DNA of 35,768 nucleotides from NCBI GenBank assembly GCA_965279195.1, contig CBDIHP010000012.1:1-35768 (forward strand), read 5' to 3'. This document shows, piece after piece, positions 27,027-35,291 of the stretch. How positions within the stretch are numbered: position 1 is the stretch's first letter; every line of letters starts with the position of its first letter. The notes under the pieces are model-generated. The model saw only the letters and a program-made list of their open reading frames with translations. It was not told the origin of the DNA and did not search any database. The DNA is from CBDIHP01 sp965279195 (GTDB lineage: Bacteria > Planctomycetota > Planctomycetia > Isosphaerales > Isosphaeraceae). The position numbers and the translations under genes were made by a program.

Positions 27027-27608
27027 TCAGTCGGCCGTGACGGTCTCGATGTCGAGCAGCGAGCAGACTCGCCGGATCAATTCGTCGATGTCGAGCGGCT
27101 TGTTGAGGAAGTCATCGGCGCCGGAGGCCTTCAGCTCGGCGATCTTGTCTTCCTCGATCATCCCGGAGATGCAGATGATCTTGATGTCCGACATCGTCGG
27201 ATCCTGGCGGATCAGCTCGCAGACGGCTTGCCCATTAATATCGGGCAGCATGACGTCGAGGATGATCAGATCTGGGTGATACTCCTTGGCGAGCATCCCC
27301 GCGCCGAAGCCGTTGTTGACGGACTTGTGCTCGAAGCGCGTGTCGTTGGTGAGGACGTCGGAGATGAGATCCACGACCGCCTGGTCGTCGTCGACGATCA
27401 GGATCCGGCGCCGCCCGCTCTCGAGGGCGTCGGTCGGGATGCTGTTCTCCTTCATGAAGCGGTAGAGCGCCTCGCGGGGGATCCGCCGGAAACGCGATCC
27501 CGGGACGCGGAAGCCCCGGAGCTGCCCCGAGTCGAAGCAGCGGATGATCGTCTGCTGGCTGACCTTGCAGATCTTCGCCGCCTCGCCGGTCGTGAACACT
27601 GTCTTCAT
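27027..27608 (-). CDS. HTH-REC regulator (N-terminal excisionase-like HTH, C-terminal receiver)
   Basis: 193 aa. The N-terminus (1-55) is an excisionase/MerR-like winged helix (FTTGEAAKICKVSQQTIIRC and RIPREALYRFMKEN). The C-terminal receiver (about 68-190) has the acidic triad in VDDD (73-75), phospho-acceptor Asp118 in IILDVMLPD, Ser148 and Lys170. This order, DNA-binding domain before receiver, is the reverse of most response regulators. It precedes the HDOD-like histidine kinase on the same strand by 128 bases and is likely its partner. A perfect TTGACA-16-TATAAT promoter lies about 215 bases upstream (27831-27858). ATG 27608 has no strong ribosome site. The output target is unknown. Confidence 0.92.
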   Translation of the reverse strand: MKTVFTTGEAAKICKVSQQTIIRCFDSGQLRGFRVPGSRFRRIPREALYRFMKENSIPTDALESGRRRILIVDDDQAVVDLISDVLTNDTRFEHKSVNNGFGAGMLAKEYHPDLIILDVMLPDINGQAVCELIRQDPTMSDIKIICISGMIEEDKIAELKASGADDFLNKPLDIDELIRRVCSLLDIETVTAD

Positions 27609-27830
27609 GGTCGCGTCCGCCCCATCTTGCGAGCGCCTGGGCCTGGTCGCTCCCTTGCCAACCCCTGGCCGCCCTCGATCCTCGACGGCGGTCTCCTGGT
27701 TGCCCCATCCTTCCGCGAGGGTCGCCCCCCGTCAAGGAAAGAGCCAGCAACTCGGTCCGACAGCCCGATCCGCCCATGCCGCTAAAGTCTGCGGAATCTA
27801 GCGAAATTACCAAGATTGCCAGCACGGCCA

Positions 27831-27858
27831 ATTATAATGGACCTACCCAGCCTGTCAA
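27831..27858 (-). promoter_or_regulatory. Perfect sigma70-type promoter for the HTH-REC gene
   Basis: On the minus strand TTGACA (27858-27853) is followed by a 16-base spacer and TATAAT (27836-27831), both exact consensus hexamers. In a high-GC genome a chance match of this quality is unlikely. The expected start is near 27824, giving a leader of roughly 215 bases before ATG 27608. It faces the HTH-REC gene and away from the DUF1080 gene. Confidence 0.75.
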
Positions 27859-28018
27859 CCCAGATGAGAAGTCTGTGAAACCTCAAGAGTCGCGAACCCG
27901 CCGTGACGCGATCAGAGGGCCCAGAGTGCGTCGATGGCGCTCGCCCCGCCGCGACCTGGGCGGGTCGGGGGCTCTCGGCCTTCTCCGCAGATTGGCAGGA
28001 AACGGCCGGCCGGGTGGC

Positions 28019-28046
28019 TTGTGCCCGCGGGCCCGTCGGCTAGACT
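28019..28046 (+). promoter_or_regulatory. Candidate promoter for the DUF1080 gene
   Basis: TTGTGC (28019-28024), a 16-base spacer and TAGACT (28041-28046), 52 bases before ATG 28099. The -10 hexamer matches that seen before the NUDIX gene. Match to sigma70 consensus is moderate. Confidence 0.35.
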
Positions 28047-28098
28047 GGCGGTTCCCACCCAAGTCACGTGCCGAGGCGACCCACCAGGACATTCCGCC

Positions 28099-28773
28099 AT
28101 GAAAATCCGTCGCGCGCTGATCGCCGCCACGCTCCTCGCCGCACCGGCGCTCGCCGCCGTCGCTGGCGAATCGACCCTCGGCAAGGCGCCGCCCGAGGGC
28201 GCCAAGGCCCTGCTCGGCGGCAAGCTCGAAGGCTGGACCGACAAGTCAGGGACGAAGCCCGCCCCCTGGACCTTCAAGGACGGCGTCCTCCAGGTCGCCC
28301 CCGGCAGGGGCGACATCAAGACGAAGGACAAGTTCAAGAGCTTCCAGCTCCACGTCGAGTTCAACGTCCCCTACATGCCCAAGGCGAAGGGCCAGGGTCG
28401 GGGCAACTCGGGCGTGTACCTCCAGGGCATCTACGAGCTCCAGGTCCTCGACTCCTACGGCCTCGCGCTCCAGGACAATGACTGCGGCGCGATCTACAAG
28501 CAGATCATCCCCTCGGAAAACGCCTGCCTGCCTCCGCTCCAGTGGCAGACTTACGACGTGACGTTGCACTCGGCCGAGGTCAAGGACGGCAAGGTCGTGA
28601 AGAAGGCCCGCCTGACGGTCGTCCAGAACGGCAAGACCATCATCGACGACAGGGAGATCGTCAAAACCCCCGGCGGTGACTCCAACGACGAAGGCACCCC
28701 CGGCCCCCTCCTCCTCCAGGACCACGGCAACCTCGTCCAGTTCCGCAACATCTGGATCAAGCCCCTCGACTGA
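28099..28773 (+). CDS. Secreted DUF1080 (3-keto-disaccharide hydrolase-like) protein
   Basis: 224 aa with signal peptide MKIRRALIAATLLAAPALAA, cleavage near VAGES. The body reads LLGGKLEGWTDKSG, WTFKDGVLQVAPG, FQLHVEFNVPY, NSGVYLQGIYELQVLDSYG and LLLQDHGNLVQFRNIWIKPL. These are the typical blocks of the DUF1080 concanavalin-like fold, abundant in planctomycetes. Some characterised members hydrolyse 3-keto-glycosides; the general role is glycan breakdown outside the cytoplasm. At 224 aa it is a single-domain member. ATG 28099 was chosen because the signal peptide follows at once. It converges on the vWA gene, with a hairpin between the two stops. Confidence 0.92.
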   Translation: MKIRRALIAATLLAAPALAAVAGESTLGKAPPEGAKALLGGKLEGWTDKSGTKPAPWTFKDGVLQVAPGRGDIKTKDKFKSFQLHVEFNVPYMPKAKGQGRGNSGVYLQGIYELQVLDSYGLALQDNDCGAIYKQIIPSENACLPPLQWQTYDVTLHSAEVKDGKVVKKARLTVVQNGKTIIDDREIVKTPGGDSNDEGTPGPLLLQDHGNLVQFRNIWIKPLD

Positions 28774-28793
28774 CCGTACACTTCCCTCTCCTC

Positions 28794-28821
28794 GTAAGGT
28801 ACGCGTCGCAGCGCACCCTAC
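28794..28821 (-). repeat. GTAGGGTG-type palindromic element (copy 3)
   Basis: Arms of 11 bases (28794-28804 and 28811-28821) with a six-base loop lie between convergent stops. On the minus strand it begins GTAGGGTGCGC, and the RNA forms a full 11-bp stem with two G-U pairs; read on the plus strand the same places are A-C mismatches, so the structure favours the minus transcript (the vWA gene). The element ends 9 bases from that gene's stop. It shares the GTAGGGTG end with copies 1 and 2. Confidence 0.65.
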
Positions 28822-28830
28822 GGCTGAGGA

Positions 28831-30849
28831 CTAGAAATCCACCAGGCGATATGGGACGACCGCGAGGCCAGGGAAGAGGGAGCGCGGGTCGTCCCAGTTC
28901 TGCTTCACGAGGATCTTCGTCAACGCGGGGACCGTAGCCCGAAGGCGTTCCTGGAGTGCAGTCCGGGTGACGTCGTCGGACTGCGAGAGTTCGTCGAGGC
29001 CGCGTCGCAAGAGGCTTTGCGGCCCGGAATCGGGGAGTTCGGCCCGACGTTTGAGGATCTGGGCGATGCTCTCGCCCGATCGATCCGACCCGAGGAATGC
29101 GGTCTCGCCCGACGCGGCGGCCGTCCCGATCCGCAGCAGTTCCTCCCGGTCGGCCTCGGCCCCGGTCGCGACCTGCTGGAGCCGGGCGAGCTCCTCCAGG
29201 AGAATCAAGAGCTCGGCCTTCGAGAGCAAGAGGTCGGTCGTGACCATCGCCCGCTCGCCGACCGCCTGGGGCAGCCAGCCCCGGCGCACGGAAGGGGCCT
29301 TCCTGCCACGGGTCCGGGGATCGGCCGATCCGCCCCGGACTCCTTGCTTGCCCAGGTCGACCAGGACGGGCGCGATTTGATCGAGCGTCATCCCCCGGGA
29401 ATTCACGTACTCCCCGAGTCGGTTCTCGGCATCGGCCTGGGCGATGGCCGCGAGCGTCCGGGCCCGTTCGACCCGCGCGGCGATCAGGTCGTCGAGCCGG
29501 CCGGTGAGCGTGCTCAGGTCATTCAGGGTGAGCCGAACCGGCTCGATCGGCCGGGAGAATTGGGCCCCGGGATCCAGCGGCCGGAACGACTCGGCAGCCA
29601 GAGTCGTCCATTGCTCCTTGAGCCGGCGGGTCTCCCCGCGCGACAGCAGACCCTTGCCCCGCTCGACATCCACGGTGGCGATCGTCACCCCCGCATCCCG
29701 CGCCCGCCGGGCCAGTTGCTTCGCGCGGGCCAGGTCCTTCGCGTGGTCGGGCGCGTCGCCGATCAGGATGACGAGCTTGGTCGCGAGTTCGCCCTTGCGG
29801 CCCGACGGCCATTCGAGGATCGACTCGTCCCCGCCCGGCAACGCCGCCGCGAGGCCGTCGAGTACCGACTCGTCAATCGACCCATCGCCCGACCGCGCCG
29901 CCTGGAGGACATTCAGGGCCGATTCGAAACCGACCGGGTCGGCGAAGGGGGACGCCAGCCGCGTCACGTAGCCGTAACTCGGGCTGGTGTCGCGGTACTC
30001 GAGCAGGGCGAGCTTCAGGGTCACATCCTGATATTTTTGCCGGACGTCGTCCTTGAGCTTCCGGGCCAGTTCGCGGGTCCGATCGATCGTCGCCTGCATC
30101 GACGCGGTGGTGTCGATCACGAACGCGATCGAGACCTGACGGATCTGCGACAGCAACTCGGGCGGGATCTGCTTCGGCGGCCCGATCGCCCCCTCCTGCT
30201 TCACCAGGCTGGCCACTTCGTACACCGTCGTCCGACCATTTCGAACCGTTCGCAGGATCGGGAACCCGCCGGCGAAGGCCGCCTGACCCGCGCGTTCCTC
30301 GCCGAGGGTCGGGCAGCCGCCCTTGTGCGTCGGGCAGGCTACGCCGTCTCCTCGCGCGCGGGCACACTCTTCCTTCTCATAGAGCACCAGCGAGGGCCGG
30401 CCGGCGCGGGCGGTGGGTGTGGCCAGGAGCCTCGTGTCCCACTCGATGACCCCCGACGTGGGCACCCAGCCGACGGCCGGACCCTTCCCCGCGCCGATCT
30501 GGAATCGCATCGGTTTCTGCCCATCCGGCCACTCGCCCTGGAGGAACCACGTGGAGAAGTAGTCGAGCGGACTGCCGAGCGGCTTGCCGCCGTCTGGGGA
30601 ATCCAGCGGGTCGAGTTCGAGCGCGGTAACCAGCACCTTCCGTCTCAGGCCGTCCCGGGTCCGCAGGATGCCGTCGGCCGGGGGCGTCTCGGCGGCAGAC
30701 GGCTCGATCGCCTTGGGCGGGGCGGTCACCTCGGCGACCGCCTCGGGCTCGACGACCGACACCTTCGCGCGCGGGCCGAACGCCAGCCAGGCGGCCCCGG
30801 CGACGATCAGGATCACGTAGACGATCGGCATGCGATACAGCGGCGGCAT
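28831..30849 (-). CDS. Membrane-anchored von Willebrand factor A domain protein
   Basis: From ATG 30849 the protein has 672 aa; GGAGG lies six bases upstream, so this start is preferred over 30870. Residues 1-25 form one membrane anchor (MPIVYVILIVAGAAWLAF). A vWA domain (about 240-430) has the metal-site motif DTTASM with Asp246 and the later LVILIGDAPDHAKD strand. A cysteine group (162, 172, 179) sits just before it. The C-terminal 220 residues are helical with coiled-coil character. vWA domains bind partners through a divalent metal. The divergent gene is a secreted FGE-sulfatase/BON-like protein, so the two may function together at the cell surface. Exact role unknown. Confidence 0.88.
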   Translation of the reverse strand: MPPLYRMPIVYVILIVAGAAWLAFGPRAKVSVVEPEAVAEVTAPPKAIEPSAAETPPADGILRTRDGLRRKVLVTALELDPLDSPDGGKPLGSPLDYFSTWFLQGEWPDGQKPMRFQIGAGKGPAVGWVPTSGVIEWDTRLLATPTARAGRPSLVLYEKEECARARGDGVACPTHKGGCPTLGEERAGQAAFAGGFPILRTVRNGRTTVYEVASLVKQEGAIGPPKQIPPELLSQIRQVSIAFVIDTTASMQATIDRTRELARKLKDDVRQKYQDVTLKLALLEYRDTSPSYGYVTRLASPFADPVGFESALNVLQAARSGDGSIDESVLDGLAAALPGGDESILEWPSGRKGELATKLVILIGDAPDHAKDLARAKQLARRARDAGVTIATVDVERGKGLLSRGETRRLKEQWTTLAAESFRPLDPGAQFSRPIEPVRLTLNDLSTLTGRLDDLIAARVERARTLAAIAQADAENRLGEYVNSRGMTLDQIAPVLVDLGKQGVRGGSADPRTRGRKAPSVRRGWLPQAVGERAMVTTDLLLSKAELLILLEELARLQQVATGAEADREELLRIGTAAASGETAFLGSDRSGESIAQILKRRAELPDSGPQSLLRRGLDELSQSDDVTRTALQERLRATVPALTKILVKQNWDDPRSLFPGLAVVPYRLVDF

Positions 30850-30988
30850 GAAATCCTCCACCCCGATCATACGACAGCGGCCGGCCGACGGACGAGTCGA
30901 CGGCGAGTCGGATTGCGTTCCTCGCGCTGGACTCCGATCCGCCGCCGGGGGACACTACCTGCGGTATCCCGAACCCGGAGACGCATCC

Positions 30989-32682
30989 ATGCCCGGACGT
31001 TGGTTGATCCCGCTCGGATCCATCGCGCTCTCCCTCCTCGCCGACCCCGCGATCGGCCAGCAAGGGGTCACCCTCGGCCGGGGCGACCACCCCGCCGGTC
31101 TCATCTCGGGCACGTTCGGGCAGGGGGACGCCTTCCGGATCGAACTGACGACCGACTGGGCCGGGAACCGCCCCCAGGAGCGCACGCCGGTCGATTACCG
31201 GCTCACGCTGCCCGACGGCCGCGTCCTCTCGAAGCGCGACGCCAATAGCTCCGTCGGTTCGAGGTCGATGCTCGTCGAGGTCCCGGCCGAGTCGGTCCGG
31301 AACCTCCCGGGCGAGCGTGTCCGCGTGGCGGTCGAGGTGCTCGCGGGCGAAGGCGGCCTGGCGATCTCCAATCGGCTCCTCCTGGACACCAGCGACTTCC
31401 CCCGCACCCCGGTGAACACCGCGGAGGACGATCCGGGGCCGTTCGGCTGGGGCAAGCCGCTGGGCCCCGAGAACCGGGTCATCCCCCAGCCCGGCCCGCA
31501 GGGGTTCCGGTTCGCGAACATCGGCCCGGCGGAGGGGTCGCCGGTCTATCTGGCGACCACCGAGGCGACCAACGCCCAGGTCCGGGCGTTGATGAAAACG
31601 TACGACCCGAAGCGAGGGCGTTCCGACGAGTTCAACCTGGAGGCCCCCGACCAACCCGCCGTCGGGCTCAACGCCGACGAGGCGGGACGCGTAGCCTCGG
31701 CCCTGAACAGCCCCGACGCGCCTGGCCTCCGGTTCCGACTGCCGACCTCCGAGGAATGGTTCCGCGCCGCCCGGGCCGGCCGCACCACCCGCTTCTGGTG
31801 GGGCACCGAGCCGACCCATCCCAGGGGCGCCAACCTCATCGGCCCCGAGCCTTCCCTGGCGATCGACAGCACCGCCCCCGCATCTCCGACGGGCAAGGAG
31901 GGCTTCCAGGCCAATACGTGGGGCCTGATCCACACGTTCGGGAACGTCGATGAATGGGCGACCGGGGCGACGCCGGGCAAGTACCTCCGGCTAGGCGGGA
32001 ATTTCCGGACCGAGCCCGAGGACGCCGGCAAGCCGACCGACGAACACCCCGCGACGGACCTCGGCCCCGACCCGTTCGTCGGGGTCCGCCCCGCCCTGGC
32101 CTTCGATCGCGAGCCCGTCGAGCGGTCGCTCCTTGCCTCGCTCGCAAAACTGCCGGGGCTGGCCGAGGTCCGGGTGAGATTCGATCCGGGGCGTGCGACC
32201 GCCACCCTCGAAGGCAAGGCGCCAGACGGCCATGCCCGGCGGCTGGCCGATCAGGCTTTGCAGAAATCCTGGTACGTCGCGGGCCGTCGAGAACCGGATC
32301 GAGCAGCCGGGCCGGGCGCCCGGGCAGGTCGCCGAGATCCTCAAGCTCGCCGGGAGGCCGAGGCTGACGGCGCCCCTGGGCCGGCGGATGGTCGAGGTCC
32401 CGGTCGAGGTCCGCTGGGGGGGACTCGTTGCCGGTCTCGGGCTCGCTCTGGTTCGTCAACATCGTCGGCGCCGGCGGGGTGTTCTCGCACCGGTTCGTGG
32501 ACGGCGAGCCCCGGGGCGGCGGGCAGGTGAAGGTGGTCGCCGACGACGCCCGCCTCGGTGCGATCGAGGCCGACGGCGCATCGCCGGTGACCATCGTCAT
32601 CAGCCTGGGCGGCCCCGTCGAACGGCCCGACGACCCCCGGGGCGTCAGCAATCGTTTCGAGACCCGGCTGCCGAGGCGCTGA
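30989..32682 (+). pseudogene. Secreted FGE-sulfatase-like/BON-like protein with two frameshifts
   Basis: ATG 30989 opens with signal peptide WLIPLGSIALSLLADPA. Then come a beta-rich region (to about 140), an FGE-sulfatase/SUMF1-like domain (LRFRLPTSEEWFRAARAG, NTWGLIHTFGNVDEWATG) and a BON-like segment VRVRFDPGRATATLEGKAP. At about 32276-32283 the frame shifts by +1: the next frame continues RAVENRIEQPG with clean G/C third positions. At the seven-G run 32416-32422 it shifts +1 again, continuing SLWFVNIVGAGGVFSH to TGA 32680-32682. Reading without the shifts gives an Arg/Gly/Ala-rich tail to 32530 typical of a wrong frame. Both shifts equal one extra base. The FGE domain has no Cys, so formylglycine-forming activity is unlikely. 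Sequencing error at the G run is the main alternative to true decay. Confidence 0.8.
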
Positions 32683-32764
32683 CCCGGATCGGAAAACGCG
32701 CAATAATCCGCCTCCGAGACCGATTACCCACTCAAACCCCGACCGGCTGGGCAAGGATTTCCCG

Positions 32765-33541
32765 ATGTCCGACTACATCCACGGCTACAAGGCCAGGCCG
32801 CAGATCCCCAAAACCCTGGGGATCCTGAACATCATCTTCGGGTTCATCCTGCTGATGTTCGGGCTCTGCGGCGTGGTCGCTAACCTGTCGCTGCCCGCGA
32901 TCCAGGAATTCACCAAGACCGCCCAAGCCAAGTTCGACGCCGAGATCGCCAGGCAAGACAAGGAACTCGAAGCGAAGGAGAAGGCGGCGACGGATCCGGC
33001 CGTGCGGGACCAGTTTCGCGCGGACCGGGAGAAGCTCAAGTCGGCCCCCCGGCCTCAGATGGAGCAGATGAACTTCGATTCGATGAAGGATCCGACCGTC
33101 CGGGCCTTCACCTGGTTCAACATGCTCGGATCCATGCTGATCTACGTCGCGATGATCGTCACCGGCTTCGGGCTGGTCGGCCTTCACGAGTGGGCCCGGG
33201 TGGCGGCGATCCGGCTGGCGGCGATCGGGCTCATCTTCACATGGGTGGGCACCGGCGCGAGCATCGCCCTCGTCATGCCGGAGCAGGCGAAAGCGAACCA
33301 GAAGCGGATCGCCTCGCTGGAGGCGGCCGAGAAGGACGGCAAGGGGAACCCGAACTCGGCGATGGAGCTCCAGATGCTCCGGATCATGGGCGACCTGATG
33401 CCCGCGTTCGCCATCGGCGGGGCCATCGTCGGCTCGGTGTACCCGATCATCAGCCTGCTGCTGCTGCGGACCCTGGGGGCGAAAGAAGCCTGCGCGGTCC
33501 GCGAACTCGGATCGGAAGAATTCGCCGATGAACAATCTTAG
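32765..33541 (+). CDS. Membrane protein of unknown function with coiled-coil
   Basis: 258 aa. Hydrophobic segments are at about 18-42, 118-142, 150-172 and 208-236. Between the first two lies a charged, helical stretch (about 50-95, AKFDAEIARQDKELEAKEKA) likely to form a coiled coil. It overlaps the start of the ABC permease gene by 14 bases (33528-33541), so they are surely co-transcribed. No enzyme motif is visible. It may be an accessory subunit of the transporter; I do not recognise the family. ATG 32765 is the first codon before the first membrane segment. Confidence 0.85.
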   Translation: MSDYIHGYKARPQIPKTLGILNIIFGFILLMFGLCGVVANLSLPAIQEFTKTAQAKFDAEIARQDKELEAKEKAATDPAVRDQFRADREKLKSAPRPQMEQMNFDSMKDPTVRAFTWFNMLGSMLIYVAMIVTGFGLVGLHEWARVAAIRLAAIGLIFTWVGTGASIALVMPEQAKANQKRIASLEAAEKDGKGNPNSAMELQMLRIMGDLMPAFAIGGAIVGSVYPIISLLLLRTLGAKEACAVRELGSEEFADEQS

Positions 33542-35291
33542 TTTCGTCGGGACAACCCTCGACCTCTGCTTCGGCCCGCTCGCGGCCTCGGAGTGCCGCC
33601 GGGCCAGCTCCCGGGGCTGGATCTTCCTCGGCCGGGCGGTCGCCGCGGTGATCGCCTCGGTCGTGTTGCTGATGACGCTCGCGATATGGGCCATCCTCGA
33701 ACGGACGATGCCCGGCTTCCAACCCTACGACGTGCTGCGAGGGGCGGTCGCGACCCTCATCGGCGGCCTGCTGTTCGTCGGCCTGGTCATGCCCCCCGCC
33801 CTGCTCGCCGGGGCGATCGCCGGCGAGCGCGAGCGAGGGACGCTGGCCCTGCTACTGACGACGAAGCTCTCCGCCGCCGAGATCCTCTCAGGCCGGCTCG
33901 CGGGGCGATTCTCGCTGCTGCTCCAGGTCTATCTCATCGCCTGGCCGCTCCTGGCGTTCCTGCTCTGGCTGGCCGGGTTCTCGCTGGCGACCCAGGCGTG
34001 TGCCTTCGCGTTCCTCTGTGCGATCTCGCTCGGCAGCTCCGGCCTGGCTCTGGCCGCCTCATCGTGGTCGAGGCGCAGCCGCGACGCATTGCTGGGGACA
34101 TATATCCTCACGCTCCTCCTCGTCGCCTCTCCCATCGCGTCGGACTGGCTCCTGCCAATCAACCCGTTCGCCGGGCTGGATACCCTGGCCTTCTCCGACG
34201 ACCCCCGCGAATGCCTGGTCTCCTCGCTCATCTGGCTCGCGATGGGCGGGATTTCCTTCGCGATCGCCTGCAAGCGAGTGCGGCTGGCGGGGGGCACGAC
34301 GGCGACGAGCCGGCAGGCGTCGAGGCGCTGGCGGGTCCCCGAGGTCGACGAGGACGACCCGATGCTCTGGAAGGAGCTGCACGTCGACCGGGTCGCGACC
34401 TTCGGCCGGGTCTCGCGATGGCTGGTCGCGCTCCTGATCGCCTGGCTGGCGGTCGGGCCGGTCGTCTTGCTCGGCCTGGATGCGTGGGATGCCCTGGGCT
34501 CGCCGATCTGGTCGGGCGGGCATGAACTGGCGGACGTCCTCGAACGGGTCTACGGCATTCCCGCGATCGCCGTCATGTGGCTGATCGTCGGCATCCTCGC
34601 GCTTCGGGCGTCGGTCTCGATCGCCTCGGAACGCGAACGCGGCACCTGGGACGCGCTGCTCACCAGCCCGCTCGACGGCAAGCAGATCATCCGGGCGAAG
34701 ATCCGGGGCAACCTGCACGCGATGCGCTGGCTGTTGCTCGCCGCGCTCTTCGCCTGGTCCGTCACCACCGCCTTCAACCCCGGCTACTGGGCGAGGTTGT
34801 TGGACCTGCTCCTCAGCCTGGCCGTGCTGGGATTCACGCTGACGGCGCTCGGCGTGCGGATCTCGCTCAGCACCAACAGCACGACCCGAGCCATGGCGAC
34901 GAGCGCGGGCACGATCATCGCGTTGCAGGCCCTCGTTGGACTGATCTCGGTGATCGTGATGATGGTCGGGGCGCTATGCTGCCTCTTCCTCTGGATCTAC
35001 CTCGTCAACGCCGGCTATGCCGAGCCCAACTCGAAGCCGACCTTCTTCCTCTCGTCCTACGTGGCGTATCGGCTGATCTATTACCCGACGATGCTCTCGA
35101 TCGGCCTGTCGATCGCGGCCGAGACGGCGCTCGCCTTCGACCGGCTCGCCGGGCGGATGACCGAGGGCAAGCAGTCGCTGCGGTTCGAACGCATGCTGGG
35201 CCATGGACGGCGTTCGGGCGACATTCGCACGCATCGAAAGCCGAAGGCGCGTCCGGCGAAGGTCTCGCCCGACGCGCCCCCGGCCGCGTGA
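33528..35291 (+). CDS. ABC-2-type permease with two fused modules
   Basis: 587 aa with about twelve hydrophobic segments. The same signature appears twice: AGAIAGERERGTLALLLTTK (residues about 97-116) and SIASERERGTWDALLTSPLD further on, so two ABC-2 permease halves are joined. Such permeases need a separate ATPase; none is in the window, so it is encoded elsewhere or upstream is lost. It overlaps the preceding membrane protein by 14 bases. The C-terminal 40 residues are basic and Pro/Ala-rich. Its stop lies in TGATCA, shared with the stop of the convergent ftsH. Substrate not evident. Confidence 0.88.
   Translation: MNNLSFVGTTLDLCFGPLAASECRRASSRGWIFLGRAVAAVIASVVLLMTLAIWAILERTMPGFQPYDVLRGAVATLIGGLLFVGLVMPPALLAGAIAGERERGTLALLLTTKLSAAEILSGRLAGRFSLLLQVYLIAWPLLAFLLWLAGFSLATQACAFAFLCAISLGSSGLALAASSWSRRSRDALLGTYILTLLLVASPIASDWLLPINPFAGLDTLAFSDDPRECLVSSLIWLAMGGISFAIACKRVRLAGGTTATSRQASRRWRVPEVDEDDPMLWKELHVDRVATFGRVSRWLVALLIAWLAVGPVVLLGLDAWDALGSPIWSGGHELADVLERVYGIPAIAVMWLIVGILALRASVSIASERERGTWDALLTSPLDGKQIIRAKIRGNLHAMRWLLLAALFAWSVTTAFNPGYWARLLDLLLSLAVLGFTLTALGVRISLSTNSTTRAMATSAGTIIALQALVGLISVIVMMVGALCCLFLWIYLVNAGYAEPNSKPTFFLSSYVAYRLIYYPTMLSIGLSIAAETALAFDRLAGRMTEGKQSLRFERMLGHGRRSGDIRTHRKPKARPAKVSPDAPPAA

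Larger units (their letters stand above)
27609..28098. other. Divergent intergenic region between HTH-REC and DUF1080 genes
   Basis: 490 bases without a gene. The middle (about 27780-27880) is AT-rich and carries the consensus promoter of the HTH-REC gene. The long leader of that gene (27609-27824) shows no clear riboswitch or uORF. The right half is GC-rich and holds a candidate promoter for DUF1080. Confidence 0.5.

Noticed and set aside
29017..31248. Open plus-strand frame opposite the vWA gene
   Set aside because: Antisense of a gene with a strong ribosome site and vWA motif; ends in an Arg/Pro-rich stretch of another gene's wrong frame.
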